Assembly (NCBI RefSeq): GCF_019285735.1
Contig: NZ_CP079107.1
Coordinates: 2,666,001-2,730,000 of the forward strand
Direction: 5' to 3'
From: Paeniglutamicibacter sp. Y32M11
GTDB lineage: Bacteria; Actinomycetota; Actinomycetes; Actinomycetales; Micrococcaceae
DNA length: 64,000 bases
Part shown: piece by piece, positions 51,920-60,726 of the stretch
Position numbering within the stretch: the first letter of the stretch is position 1
How the letters are laid out: each line of letters begins with the position of its first letter
Made by a program: the position numbers and the translations under genes
Notes under the pieces: model-generated
Seen by the model: only the letters and a program-made list of their open reading frames with translations
Database searches by the model: none
Told to the model about the DNA's origin: nothing

Positions 51920-53233
51920 GTGGAGCAAACACCAGACACCCAAGGATCGTTGCCGCGGACCGCCGCGGCCACCACGCCGGAGAATCCCTGGCCGCTGCGG
52001 GTGTTGAGCGAAAAGCTCAAGGCACACATCGAGAATTCCCCCGAGTCCTGGGTGGAGGGGCAGCTGCTGGAGGCGAACATTCGCAACGGGCACGCCTACC
52101 TGACACTGCGCGACGTGGATGTTGACTATTCCTTCTCCGTCACTGTCTGGGCATCGGTCATGCGCACCCTTGATATCGCCCCCGAGGTCGGGGCCCGAGT
52201 GGTGGCGCGGGTGAAGCCCAGTTTCTACACCAAGACCGGACGACTCTCGCTGAACGCCTTTGATCTGCGCCCCGTTGGCCTCGGTGACCTCTTGGCGCGG
52301 CTGGAACGCCTGCGCCGTGCGCTGTTCGACGAGGGCCTTTTTGATCCGACTCGGAAACTGCGCCTGCCGCTGCTACCCGGTCGCATCGGGCTGATTACCG
52401 GACGTAACTCCGATGCCGAGAAGGACGTGATTCGCAACGCCACCCTGCGCTGGCCCGCCGTCGCCTTCGATATCCGCAACACCGCCGTCCAGGGCGTTAA
52501 CGCGGTCCCCGAGGTCATCGCCGCGCTGCGCGAACTCGATGCGAACCCTCAGATTGAGGTGATCATCATCGCCCGCGGTGGCGGCGCGTTGGAGGATCTG
52601 CTGCCCTTCAGCTCCGAAGATCTGGTGCGAGCCGTGGCCGCCTGTGGCACCCCGGTGATCTCCGCCATTGGGCACGAGGCCGATCGCCCGATCCTCGATG
52701 ACGTGGCGGATCTGCGGGCCTCAACTCCCACCGATGCCGCCAAGCGAGTGGTGCCAGATCTGGTGGAGGAACTGGCCAACCTGTCCCATGCCCGGGCGCG
52801 GCTTGACCGCGCGGTACGAACGAATGTTCAACGTGAGGCCCAACGCATCGCCTCGCTACGTGCTCGTCCGGTGTTGGCCAATCCGCAATCGATCATCCAG
52901 GGGCGCGGCGAGGACATCGAGCGACTCTCCCGGCGTGGCACCCTGGCCATGCGCTCCTCGCTCGCCCGCGGGCATGACTCCATCGCTCACCTCCGCGCTC
53001 AGGTGCGCGCGCTGTCCCCACAGCAGACGCTGGACCGCGGTTATGCCGTGGTGACGGCCGATGACGGAGGGATCGTGCGTTCGGCCGGTGACGCACCGGT
53101 GCACAGCCCGATCGGCGTGCGACTGGCGCATGGCCAGCTCAAGGCGACCGTGACCTCCAGCGACGTCCCCACACCCAGTACCAACAGCCCACAGCAGACA
53201 CAAACACTCACCAACAAAGGACAATCCGCATGA
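51920..53233 (+). CDS. xseA: Exodeoxyribonuclease VII large subunit
   Basis: 437 aa from a GTG (51920). N-terminal OB domain (NSPESWVEGQLLEANIRNGH, then YFSVTVWASVM-like YSFSVTVWASVMR), catalytic core with GLITGRNSDAEKDVIRNA, IIIARGGGALEDLLPFSSED and ISAIGHEADRPILDDVADLRASTPTDAA. The C-terminal coiled coil ends LSPQQTLDRGYAVVT. It degrades single-stranded DNA to oligonucleotides together with XseB. Overlaps xseB by 4 nt. Confidence 0.92.
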   Translation: MEQTPDTQGSLPRTAAATTPENPWPLRVLSEKLKAHIENSPESWVEGQLLEANIRNGHAYLTLRDVDVDYSFSVTVWASVMRTLDIAPEVGARVVARVKPSFYTKTGRLSLNAFDLRPVGLGDLLARLERLRRALFDEGLFDPTRKLRLPLLPGRIGLITGRNSDAEKDVIRNATLRWPAVAFDIRNTAVQGVNAVPEVIAALRELDANPQIEVIIIARGGGALEDLLPFSSEDLVRAVAACGTPVISAIGHEADRPILDDVADLRASTPTDAAKRVVPDLVEELANLSHARARLDRAVRTNVQREAQRIASLRARPVLANPQSIIQGRGEDIERLSRRGTLAMRSSLARGHDSIAHLRAQVRALSPQQTLDRGYAVVTADDGGIVRSAGDAPVHSPIGVRLAHGQLKATVTSSDVPTPSTNSPQQTQTLTNKGQSA

Positions 53234-53451
53234 GCACGCAAGCAGCTAACTCCGACATCGCCGCACTGAGCTATGAGCAGGCGCGCGAGGAACTGGTGGC
53301 AGTGGTGGCCCAGCTTGAGGCCGGGGCAGCAACGCTGGAACAATCCCTGGGTCTGTGGGAGCGCGGCGAGGCCCTGGCAGCACGCTGCGAGGCCTGGCTG
53401 CAGGGTGCCACCGCGCGGTTGGATGCTGCGCGCGCTCCCGAATCCGAATAG
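53230..53451 (+). CDS. xseB: Exodeoxyribonuclease VII small subunit
   Basis: 73 aa. LSYEQAREELVAVVAQLEAG followed by LEQSLGLWERGEALAARCEAWL is the characteristic helical XseB pattern. It binds the coiled coil of XseA in several copies. Coupled by the ATGA overlap with xseA. Confidence 0.92.
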   Translation: MSTQAANSDIAALSYEQAREELVAVVAQLEAGAATLEQSLGLWERGEALAARCEAWLQGATARLDAARAPESE

Positions 53452-53460
53452 TTCGTTCTC

Positions 53461-53500
53461 GCCCGGGCTAACTCGGGCGAACCCGGGCTAACCCGGGCTA
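53461..53500. repeat. Four tandem 10-bp units after xseB
   Basis: Four head-to-tail decamers related to ACCCGGGCTA (the last two identical). CGCCCG (53460-53465) and CGGGCG (53474-53479) within it can pair. It may act as terminator between the convergent xseB and ppk2. Confidence 0.7.
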
Positions 53501-53531
53501 ACCGAGACCGATTTTCCGGCCACCCACCGGG

Positions 53532-54407
53532 TTAGGACGCAGCTAGCCGACGCTTCTGCTCCTTGATATCGAAGTCGGCGGCTGGCCACCGCGGATCGAT
53601 CCCCTTCAGTGCCTGCTGCAGCAAGGTGGCCACGGCCAGGCGCGCATACCATTTGCGGTCCCCCGGAACGACAAACCACGGGGCGGCGTCGGTGTGAGTG
53701 CGTTCGATGGCGCTCTCGTAGGCGTCCATGTACGCCTCCCACGACTCGCGCTCGTCGATATCCCCGGGGTTAAATTTCCAGAACTTGTCTTCACGCTCCA
53801 GCCTTTCGGCCAGCCGCGCGCCCTGCTCATCCTTGGAGATGTGCAGCATCACCTTGATGATGGTGGTGCCCTGCCGAACAAGCTCGGCCTCAAAGTCGTT
53901 GATGGCGCCGTAACGGCGTTCGATCTCCTCGGCCGGCGAAAGACCCCTGACCTTGTGGATCAGCACGTCCTCATAGTGCGACCGATCAAAAACACCAATC
54001 TGGCCGGCACCGGGAAGCTGCTTGTTCACGCGCCACAGGAAGTCGTGGCGCTTTTCGGCCGGTGTGGGTGCCTTAAACGCGTAGTGTTTCACGCCCTGCG
54101 GATCAACCGCCCCCACCACATGGCGCACGATGCCGCCCTTGCCGGAGGTGTCCATGCCCTGGAGAATCAGCAGCACCTTCTGCTGTGCACCCGCGCGCGA
54201 AGCGGCAAAAAAACGTTCCTGCAATTCACTGAGTTCGCCCGCGACCACGGCCAGATCCTTGGTGCCGCTGACCTTATCCCCGGTGTAACCGGGAGTGGAG
54301 GACGGATCAATTTCTGCCAGCGACACGTCGGAAGTTACCGACAGGGCGGAGCGGGCAACATCGCCAAAGCTTGCCGGTTTTTTCTTCGCTTTTTGCTTCG
54401 TGCTCAT
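53532..54407 (-). CDS. ppk2: Polyphosphate kinase 2 family protein
   Basis: 291 aa. Walker A QGMDTSGKGGIVRHVVGAVD, Walker B/lid region IGVFDRSHYEDVLIHKV and WKFNPGDIDERESWEAYMDA are PPK2 signatures. PPK2 enzymes transfer phosphate between polyphosphate and nucleotides, favouring nucleotide phosphorylation. Whether it uses NMP or NDP is not decided here. The N-terminal 12 residues are Lys-rich (STKQKAKKKPA). Single gene. Confidence 0.87.
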   Translation of the reverse strand: MSTKQKAKKKPASFGDVARSALSVTSDVSLAEIDPSSTPGYTGDKVSGTKDLAVVAGELSELQERFFAASRAGAQQKVLLILQGMDTSGKGGIVRHVVGAVDPQGVKHYAFKAPTPAEKRHDFLWRVNKQLPGAGQIGVFDRSHYEDVLIHKVRGLSPAEEIERRYGAINDFEAELVRQGTTIIKVMLHISKDEQGARLAERLEREDKFWKFNPGDIDERESWEAYMDAYESAIERTHTDAAPWFVVPGDRKWYARLAVATLLQQALKGIDPRWPAADFDIKEQKRRLAAS

Positions 54408-54645
54408 GTGAGGGCCGACTTTCCGGTTCGAGAATGTTGGACCTAGCGTACGGCATGGGCATTAACGTTTGGGGTGGGTACCGGCTCTTCATCGAGTGGC
54501 GGAGGGCTGGCGCAACGCTCCTGTTCGTTTCGCGAGGTGGCCAGGGGGGCGCAAAAAGGCGCGCTGGTCCCCCACCGGTGCGCCGATACCTCGGTGCACG
54601 GGGAAACCAACGCGCGTTGACGTCGCTGAGCTTCGTCGGAACCCG

Positions 54646-55875
54646 CTAGACGCTGAGCTTGCCCTCACGCAGGTCCTCGAGGAACTCGGCAATGCGTCCG
54701 ATGGCCTCACGCAGATCACGAACCGCCGGCAGCGTGACCAAGCGGAAGTGATCCGGTGCCACCCAGTTGAAGGCGGTGCCCTGGGTGATGAGCATCTTCT
54801 GCGCCTTGAGCAGTTCCAGGGCGAAAGCCTCGTCGTCGTGGATCGGGTAGACCTCAGGGTCAAGCTTCGGGAAGAGGTACATCGCCCCTTTGGCCTGCTG
54901 CACCGAGACCCCGGGGATGTCGTTGAGCATCGCGAAGGCGACATCGCGCTGTTCCTTCAGCCGGCCGCCGGGCAGGATCAGGTCGTTGATCGACTGGTAG
55001 CCGCCCAGCGCCGTCTGGATCGCGTGCTGTCCGGGAACGTTGGCGCACAGGCGCATGTTGGTGAGCAGATTAATGCCCTCGATGTAGTCCTTCGCCAGGT
55101 GCTTGGGACCGGAGATGGCCATCCAGCCGGAGCGGAAACCGCAGACCCGGTAGGCCTTGGAGAGGCCGGAGAAGGTCAGCACCAGCACGTCGTCGGCCAA
55201 CGCCGCGGTGTTGATGTGCACGGCGTCGTCGTAGAGGATCTTCTCGTAGATCTCATCGGAAAACACGATCAGCTTGTGTTTGCGTGCCAGCTCCAGGATG
55301 CCCTCGAGCGTGTCCTTCGGGTACACGGCGCCGGTGGGGTTATTCGGGTTAATCAGGACGATGCCCTTGGTGCGCGGGGTGATCTTTGCTGCCATGTCTT
55401 CGAGGTCCGGCAGCCAGCCTTCTTCCTCGGTGTTCAGGTAGTGCACCGGGGTGCCACCGGCCAGCGATACCGAGGCGGTCCATAGCGGGTAGTCCGGGGC
55501 AGGGATCAGGACCTCGTCGCCATTGTTCAGCAGCGCATTCAGGGACAAGGTGATCAGTTCGGAGACACCGTTGCCGAGGTAGACGTCATCAACACCGATG
55601 GTCTGGATGCCACGGGTCTGGTAGTACTGCGAGACGGCGGTGCGCGCCGAGAAGATGCCCCGGGAGTCCGAGTAGCCCTGCGCGTTGGGGAGATTGCGCA
55701 TCATGTCCACGAGGATCGCATCCGGCGCCTCGAAGCCGAAGGGTGCCGGGTTGCCGATGTTCAGCTTCAGAATGCGCTGGCCTTCGGCCTCCATCCTTTG
55801 GGCGTGTTCCAGCAGCGGCCCGCGAATGTCGTAGAGAACGTTGTGGAGTTTCGTGGACTGCTTGAATTCTGGCAT
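54646..55875 (-). CDS. PLP aminotransferase, alanine/aspartate type (AlaA-like)
   Basis: 409 aa. LNIGNPAPFGFEAPDA, INPNNPTGAVYP, FSDEIYEKILYD, and the PLP lysine in LTFSGLSKAYRVCGFRSGW. The whole-length pattern is that of AlaA (glutamate-pyruvate aminotransferase) / mycobacterial aspartate-type aminotransferase Rv0337c. It probably makes alanine from pyruvate with glutamate. Stand-alone gene. Confidence 0.85.
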   Translation of the reverse strand: MPEFKQSTKLHNVLYDIRGPLLEHAQRMEAEGQRILKLNIGNPAPFGFEAPDAILVDMMRNLPNAQGYSDSRGIFSARTAVSQYYQTRGIQTIGVDDVYLGNGVSELITLSLNALLNNGDEVLIPAPDYPLWTASVSLAGGTPVHYLNTEEEGWLPDLEDMAAKITPRTKGIVLINPNNPTGAVYPKDTLEGILELARKHKLIVFSDEIYEKILYDDAVHINTAALADDVLVLTFSGLSKAYRVCGFRSGWMAISGPKHLAKDYIEGINLLTNMRLCANVPGQHAIQTALGGYQSINDLILPGGRLKEQRDVAFAMLNDIPGVSVQQAKGAMYLFPKLDPEVYPIHDDEAFALELLKAQKMLITQGTAFNWVAPDHFRLVTLPAVRDLREAIGRIAEFLEDLREGKLSV

Positions 55876-56029
55876 GCTCTTACTTTCTCATTTTGGGCCG
55901 GGTGCGCGCTGGCACTGTGAGCAAAACTACAGCGTGTGACGCCGGATGCTACGTGCCGACGCGGTCGCTGGCCCGCTGTCGGGTTACTTCTTCGGGGGCC
56001 TCATCCACGTGCTAGCCGCGGGAAGCGAA

Positions 56030-57067
56030 CTAATGCGCCACCAACAGCGATCTGTCGGTGAGCCAATCGTGAGCGGCGCTGCGCGCGTCGACCGCGTCAC
56101 CTCCGGTGACCATCCGGTTGAGGTCCTGCAGGTCTTCCTGTTTGAGCGCGGCGCTGAGCGTATTGATGGCCTTGATCGCGTCCTGGCCCACTCCCTCGGT
56201 GGTGATCACCGGGGTCAGCGACTGCGGCGCGAACAGTGCTGCGGTGTCCTCAAGCCGAACCAAGGCGTTGTCCGGGATGCCCGCGCTATCCACGGTGGTG
56301 GCCTGGATCTGCACCTCATCGGCAATCACCGGCAGTACATCGCTCGCCGCCTCATCATCGAGTTCAGTCACCGACTGGGGTGTGCAGGAAACGCTCTGGT
56401 CCAACAATGCCAGCAGCGCGGCTGAATCCTTGGTGGCGATGCCAAAATCCAGCCGGTGGCAGAGCGGCCCGAGTTGGGCGAGGTTCACCAAGGGACCCGC
56501 GGCACTGGTGGCCTGGGTGAGCACCAGGGTTCCGGTGCGTTCGGCGGCGGCGGAATCGAGCACGGCAAAACCCTTCGGTGTCAGCGCGTGCAGTGCCTTG
56601 ATGGTTGCTCCGGTGTCCAGTACTCCCGGGGCACCGGGCAACACGGGCGAAGAGTCCGCGGCTGTGCCGTTGGGTGTTGTTTGTGCCGTCGCATTGGCCT
56701 GGGGCACCGCACTGAGCGCACCGAGCATCGCACTGGAGCCGCCGATCGCGACGTCGGCCTTGCCCGCGAGCACCGCGGCGATCGGATCTTTGGTGGGATC
56801 GGCGAGCTTCGTCTGGATTCCTGCGTCGGAAAGCATCTGCTGGTAGGCCGCGCTCAGCGCCTGCGCGGTGGCGTCCGGACCCTGGGCCAGGACAAGCTCT
56901 CGCTCGGTGGTGGCCTGAGCCGTGTGCACCGGCGAGTCGGAGGTACAGGCGCCCAACACCAACCCCAGCACGAGCAGGCCAGCGGCACCGATGATGGTGC
57001 GGCCACGTGGCAATGAGTGCCGGGGCTGGGCACACTGCAACTCACCGTTACCGGTGTAGCGCCTCAC
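56030..57067 (-). CDS. OpuAC-like substrate-binding lipoprotein
   Basis: 345 aa from a GTG that overlaps the NUDIX stop by 4 nt (GTGA). Lipobox LVLGAC after a basic n-region and a hydrophobic stretch (TIIGAAGLLVLGLVLGAC). The mature part follows the glycine betaine/choline-type (OpuAC) binding protein pattern (YQQMLSDAGIQTKLADPTKD, GKADVAIGGSSAML and TKDSAALLALLDQSVSCTPQ). No permease or ATPase gene is adjacent, so it is either an orphan receptor or serves a distant system. Confidence 0.65.
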   Translation of the reverse strand: MRRYTGNGELQCAQPRHSLPRGRTIIGAAGLLVLGLVLGACTSDSPVHTAQATTERELVLAQGPDATAQALSAAYQQMLSDAGIQTKLADPTKDPIAAVLAGKADVAIGGSSAMLGALSAVPQANATAQTTPNGTAADSSPVLPGAPGVLDTGATIKALHALTPKGFAVLDSAAAERTGTLVLTQATSAAGPLVNLAQLGPLCHRLDFGIATKDSAALLALLDQSVSCTPQSVTELDDEAASDVLPVIADEVQIQATTVDSAGIPDNALVRLEDTAALFAPQSLTPVITTEGVGQDAIKAINTLSAALKQEDLQDLNRMVTGGDAVDARSAAHDWLTDRSLLVAH

Positions 57068-57552
57068 GAGGCACTGACCTGGTGCCGGTGTGCGAGCAAA
57101 GATTCGATGGCCGTATCTACGCGGGCCACGCGCGGCAGCGCGGCCACCTCGGCGAGCGGGAACCAGGCGGCCTGGCTGGTGGTGCCGGCTTCTTCATGGC
57201 GTAATTCGCCCCCTGTCACGGTGGCCGAGTAGATGACGGCAACGGTCTGCATGGGCCGATCCTTGCCGCTGTAACGCTGGTGTGCGGGGATGATCCCGGA
57301 TTCCACGCTGAGCAGGTCATCAATTTGCACGCTGTAACCCGTTTCCTCGGTGACCTCACGCGCCGCCCCGGCATCAATGGCCTCACCGAGCTCAACACCC
57401 CCGCCGGGCAGTGTCCAACGTGGCACAAAGCTGGGCTCCTGCGCGCGCATGTCCCAGAGGGCCAGCAGGATCGATCCGTCGCGGATCACCACACAATAGG
57501 CTGCGAGGCGGGTGTCGAAGCCCGTGGGGGCAGAGGGTTGTGGGTTGGTCAT
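57064..57552 (-). CDS. NUDIX hydrolase
   Basis: 162 aa, leaderless ATG. The NUDIX box is GGVELGEAIDAGAAREVTEE with TG following (GX5EX7REUXEEXGU). N-terminal part DTRLAAYCVVIRDGSILLAL. It hydrolyses a nucleoside diphosphate linked to some moiety, substrate unknown. Coupled to the OpuAC-like gene by 4-nt overlap. Confidence 0.85.
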   Translation of the reverse strand: MTNPQPSAPTGFDTRLAAYCVVIRDGSILLALWDMRAQEPSFVPRWTLPGGGVELGEAIDAGAAREVTEETGYSVQIDDLLSVESGIIPAHQRYSGKDRPMQTVAVIYSATVTGGELRHEEAGTTSQAAWFPLAEVAALPRVARVDTAIESLLAHRHQVSAS

Positions 57553-57558
57553 GATTCC

Positions 57559-57564
57559 ATTTTA
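57559..57564 (-). promoter_or_regulatory. -10 box, leaderless promoter of the NUDIX gene
   Basis: TAAAAT on the minus strand, 6 nt before the ATG at 57552. Confidence 0.65.
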
Positions 57565-57632
57565 GGCCGTGCCGAGGCTTTCCCTCGGCTCCAAAGCACC
57601 CGAAGACGCGACAACTGTGATGGAATATCAGC

Positions 57633-58139
57633 ATGGCACCTTCAACTTTTCCGCAACAACCGGTTGATCTTGACGCTGTTGACCGTCGAATTATTCAGGA
57701 ATTGGTCGCCGATGCGCGCTTAAGCAACGCTTCGCTGGCGCAGCGCACCGGCATCGCCCCTTCCACCGCATTGCTGCGTACCCGCGCGCTGATTGAGCGC
57801 GGGGTGCTCACCGGTTATCACGCCGAGGTGAGCCTGCCGACCGTGGGGCGCAGCGTTCAGGCGTTGATTTCGGTTCGGCTGCGCGTGCATGACCGGGTGC
57901 AGATCGATCGCTTCACCCAGAAAATGCCGACGTTGCCCGAGGTGCTCTCGATGTTCCACATCTCCGGGGCCAATGACTACCTGCTGCACATCGCCGTCAG
58001 TTCCACCGAGGCCCTGCGCGATTGGGTGCTTGATAACCTGGCGACCGATGAATCCGTCGGGCATACCGAGACGACCCTGGTCTTCGGACACCACAAGGGC
58101 CTTGGCGGTCCGATCCCCGAGGACCTTCCGCAGCTCTAG
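57633..58139 (+). CDS. Lrp/AsnC-family regulator
   Basis: 168 aa. HTH: LDAVDRRIIQELVADARLSN then ASLAQRTGIAPSTALLRTRA; RAM effector domain DRFTQKMPTLPEVLSMFHIS with ANDYLLHIAV. It is divergent from the NUDIX-OpuAC pair with 80 bp between and may control it. Ligand probably an amino acid. Confidence 0.87.
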   Translation: MAPSTFPQQPVDLDAVDRRIIQELVADARLSNASLAQRTGIAPSTALLRTRALIERGVLTGYHAEVSLPTVGRSVQALISVRLRVHDRVQIDRFTQKMPTLPEVLSMFHISGANDYLLHIAVSSTEALRDWVLDNLATDESVGHTETTLVFGHHKGLGGPIPEDLPQL

Positions 58140-58197
58140 GTTCCGGCTTGTCACGGGGCCGATGATAGTTCACTCGGATCTTCTGGGCGGTGTCACA

Positions 58198-59529
58198 TTA
58201 GGCGCAGGCGTCGGCGCGCCAGAGTAATTTGCGCACCGTTTTCAGTCGTTCTTCGGCCACGTCTTCCCAGATATCCGCCCCGAGGTTACGGGAGCCGGCG
58301 ATCAGCGTTAACGCCACCGCCGCCGCCCGTGTCCAGAGGCTGCGGGGATCAACGACCGTTTCAAATACGGAGCCAAAGCGTTCCATGGTCCCCGTTGCGG
58401 CCCGGTTTTTCTCGCCCAGCGACGGCAGAATGGCCAGATGCCCCAGGAGGCAGCCGAGGTCATCAACGCGGTAGCCCGGTCCCAACGAATCCAGATCGAG
58501 CAGACTGGTGATTCTTCCGTTGCGCAGCAAGATGTTTGCATCGTAAAAATCGCCATGAGTCGGTACCAGCTCACCGCGCACCGAGCGCTGAAGATGCACC
58601 TCGATGTTGCTGACCAACAACTCGATCTCCCGCTCACGATGCGGCAGCGTCAGTGTTGCGGCCCCCTGATAACGGCGCAGTGAATCGCTCCAGGCGGGTC
58701 GCTGAGGCAGTTCCATCACGGTTTCGGGCAACGCATCAAGGCAGGAGATGAAGTCCTGCGGATCCAAATCCGTGCCCGCATGTTGCCGGATGGATTCACT
58801 CAGAGAAACACCGCTTCCGGCTTCCAACGCGATGATACCTCGATGGCTAGGCTCGATCAGCGCGGGCGAGGGAATATCGCTGGCCTCCAGGAGTCGATGC
58901 CGGCGCGCCAATGCGGCAATCGCAGTGGGGTGCCCGACCTTGAGGAAGATCTTGCGCACGATCTTCAGCGGCCCCAGTGTGGTGAACGTCGCTTCGATCA
59001 CGGCACGGCGCAGCGGCCTATAGGCCATCATCCGCAAGCCGGTCAGCAGCTCCGCCTGCCCCCACATTTCGAGCACACGTGTCCGGTCGGTGGCCAAGGC
59101 CAGCGCCGGCAGCTTCGGGTCGTGCGGGTGAATCCAACCGCTGACCCGCACCACCGAGCCGGAGGGATCCTGCTCGTCGCCCGGAATCTGCACATCAATT
59201 CCGGCAAGCCCGCTGGAGGCAGAGCTGGTATTTATCCCGGCGCTTTGGAGCGCTCGGGTAGCGGCAGGTAGCGTTGCGGGGACTATTTCGGTGGTTAGAC
59301 CCAGTTCGTTGAACCCCGTGCCGGCGGGCATCCGATAGATGGCACTGATTCCGGCACCGGGGCGATGCCCCAAGCGCAGCCGGTTAGCGTCGTAGTCCCA
59401 GGTCCCGGTGGGCGGATGACCGCCGAGCTGGGCAATGATCGCGGGGATCGCCGAGCTCAGGGCGCGCAGCTGTGCTTGGCCGGCACGTGCGACGGCGGCG
59501 GAGAACCTCGGCGCGGAAGGATCAATCAT
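58198..59529 (-). CDS. APH-fold phosphotransferase
   Basis: 443 aa. The C-terminal half holds the aminoglycoside phosphotransferase-like kinase core: VPTHGDFYDANILLRNGRIT (catalytic HGD) and SLLDLDSLGPGYRVDDLGCL (metal-binding D). The N-terminal half is unlike classical APH and has no recognised domain. Similar proteins in actinobacteria are annotated as phosphotransferases acting on sugars or cofactors. It lies 20 nt downstream of the membrane protein gene at 59550 and may be in its operon. No resistance role is implied. Confidence 0.75.
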   Translation of the reverse strand: MIDPSAPRFSAAVARAGQAQLRALSSAIPAIIAQLGGHPPTGTWDYDANRLRLGHRPGAGISAIYRMPAGTGFNELGLTTEIVPATLPAATRALQSAGINTSSASSGLAGIDVQIPGDEQDPSGSVVRVSGWIHPHDPKLPALALATDRTRVLEMWGQAELLTGLRMMAYRPLRRAVIEATFTTLGPLKIVRKIFLKVGHPTAIAALARRHRLLEASDIPSPALIEPSHRGIIALEAGSGVSLSESIRQHAGTDLDPQDFISCLDALPETVMELPQRPAWSDSLRRYQGAATLTLPHREREIELLVSNIEVHLQRSVRGELVPTHGDFYDANILLRNGRITSLLDLDSLGPGYRVDDLGCLLGHLAILPSLGEKNRAATGTMERFGSVFETVVDPRSLWTRAAAVALTLIAGSRNLGADIWEDVAEERLKTVRKLLWRADACA

Positions 59530-59549
59530 GCCGAGCTCTGCGGAAAGGC

Positions 59550-60440
59550 CTAGGCGCGGCGACGCTGCATGACGTCGTCAAGGTTGATCCGGTCCGTTGC
59601 CGCGTCGGTGCGTGGTGCCCGAGCGGTGTTGGCCGCCTCGCTTTCCGTGCCCTGCTCAACGGCGGCGCTGGCGGCGGGGGAAGTCGTACCCGCTGCAGTC
59701 ATCGCGGCAGGGGCTACCGGGCTGGCCGGCGTACCGTCGATGGAACCGGCGGTGGCTGGCACCGCAGCCGGAACGTCGGGGGCCGGGGTAATCGTCGGCA
59801 GCTCTGTGTCAACCGCGGTGGTGCCCAGTGCCTCGGCAAGACGAGCAGCGGCTTCCTGGGAGCGCAGGCTGGCGTTGCTTGATGCCTTGGGTGCGGCGGC
59901 GGGCTGCAGCGGGGCGGGACTCGGACGCTTTGTCAGTGCCGCGGCGTTGGCAACGACGTACTGCGGCAGCGGAACCTCAATGAGTTCCCAGCCCTCGGGG
60001 CGCTGAAGTGCCGCACCATTGTTTGCGATGCGCAGGGCCTCGGCCCGCAGTTCCTGAACCGTGAGGCGAGGAGCCTGCTTATTCGAGTTCGGCTGAGCAT
60101 CGAAGACCACCGCCTGCTTTTTGCGCGGTTCCACGTGTTCGGTGGCAGGTACTTCCATCGCCAATTCACGGGTTTTTGCCATCCGGACCAGCAGCTTGGC
60201 CCGTCGGTCACGTACCGCCAGGGCACGCAGGGTGGAGAAGCTGGCGAGGCTAAGCAGCAGCCCGATCAGCGGGACCATCCCGGAGAACACACCGGCCATG
60301 GCCAACGGTCCGCCAATGAGAACGGCCAGCACGGCCAGGCATCCGAGCACGGCAACGGCCAGGCGGTCATAAAAGATCCGCAGGGGTGCCTGCGGGATCT
60401 CATCGGACGCGGCTGAAGCGTGGGGTGCTAGCTGTGCCAT
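59550..60440 (-). CDS. Two-helix membrane protein with Ala/Pro-rich tail
   Basis: 296 aa from the ATG at 60438-60440 with a perfect AAGGAG five nt upstream. Helices LAVAVLGCLAVLAVLIGGPL and MVPLIGLLLSLASFSTLRAL lie near the N-terminus. A basic stretch follows (VRDRRAKLLVRMAKTRELAM) and then a structured part with WELIEVPLPQYVV. The C-terminal 100 residues are disordered Ala/Pro/Thr-rich. The conserved WEL.EVP.P.Y segment recurs in Micrococcaceae hypothetical proteins. Function unknown. Confidence 0.7.
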   Translation of the reverse strand: MAQLAPHASAASDEIPQAPLRIFYDRLAVAVLGCLAVLAVLIGGPLAMAGVFSGMVPLIGLLLSLASFSTLRALAVRDRRAKLLVRMAKTRELAMEVPATEHVEPRKKQAVVFDAQPNSNKQAPRLTVQELRAEALRIANNGAALQRPEGWELIEVPLPQYVVANAAALTKRPSPAPLQPAAAPKASSNASLRSQEAAARLAEALGTTAVDTELPTITPAPDVPAAVPATAGSIDGTPASPVAPAAMTAAGTTSPAASAAVEQGTESEAANTARAPRTDAATDRINLDDVMQRRRA

Positions 60441-60703
60441 GTTGCTCCTTCGTCGGCTGGCGACTACGTTCATCTGCGGATCTGCCCGGCGCTGCAAGAT
60501 TGATGCCGGTGTGCTCCGCTATTGGTGCTTGTTGTGCCGCGACATCGACGGGCCTCTTCCAAGTCCATGGCCTGAAAAGATCGTCATTGTGAAACGTCCA
60601 CGTCAACCACATTAAGCATGCTTGCACGTTGGATGCGGCATTCGGCCCGGTGTGTCCGGTAATACTGCGGACAAAGTTGATTATTTCCGGGTATTGGACG
60701 ATA

Positions 60704-60725
60704 ACCGGCCATTTCGTTGGCCGGT
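60704..60725 (-). terminator. Hairpin directly after rimJ
   Basis: 8-bp arms 60704-60711 and 60718-60725, directly next to the stop codon. Confidence 0.5.
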
Positions 60726-60726
60726 G

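Noticed and set aside
58198-59529. APH-fold protein as an antibiotic-resistance gene
   Set aside because: Only the general kinase core is shared; the N-terminal half differs and the context is housekeeping, so no resistance role is claimed.
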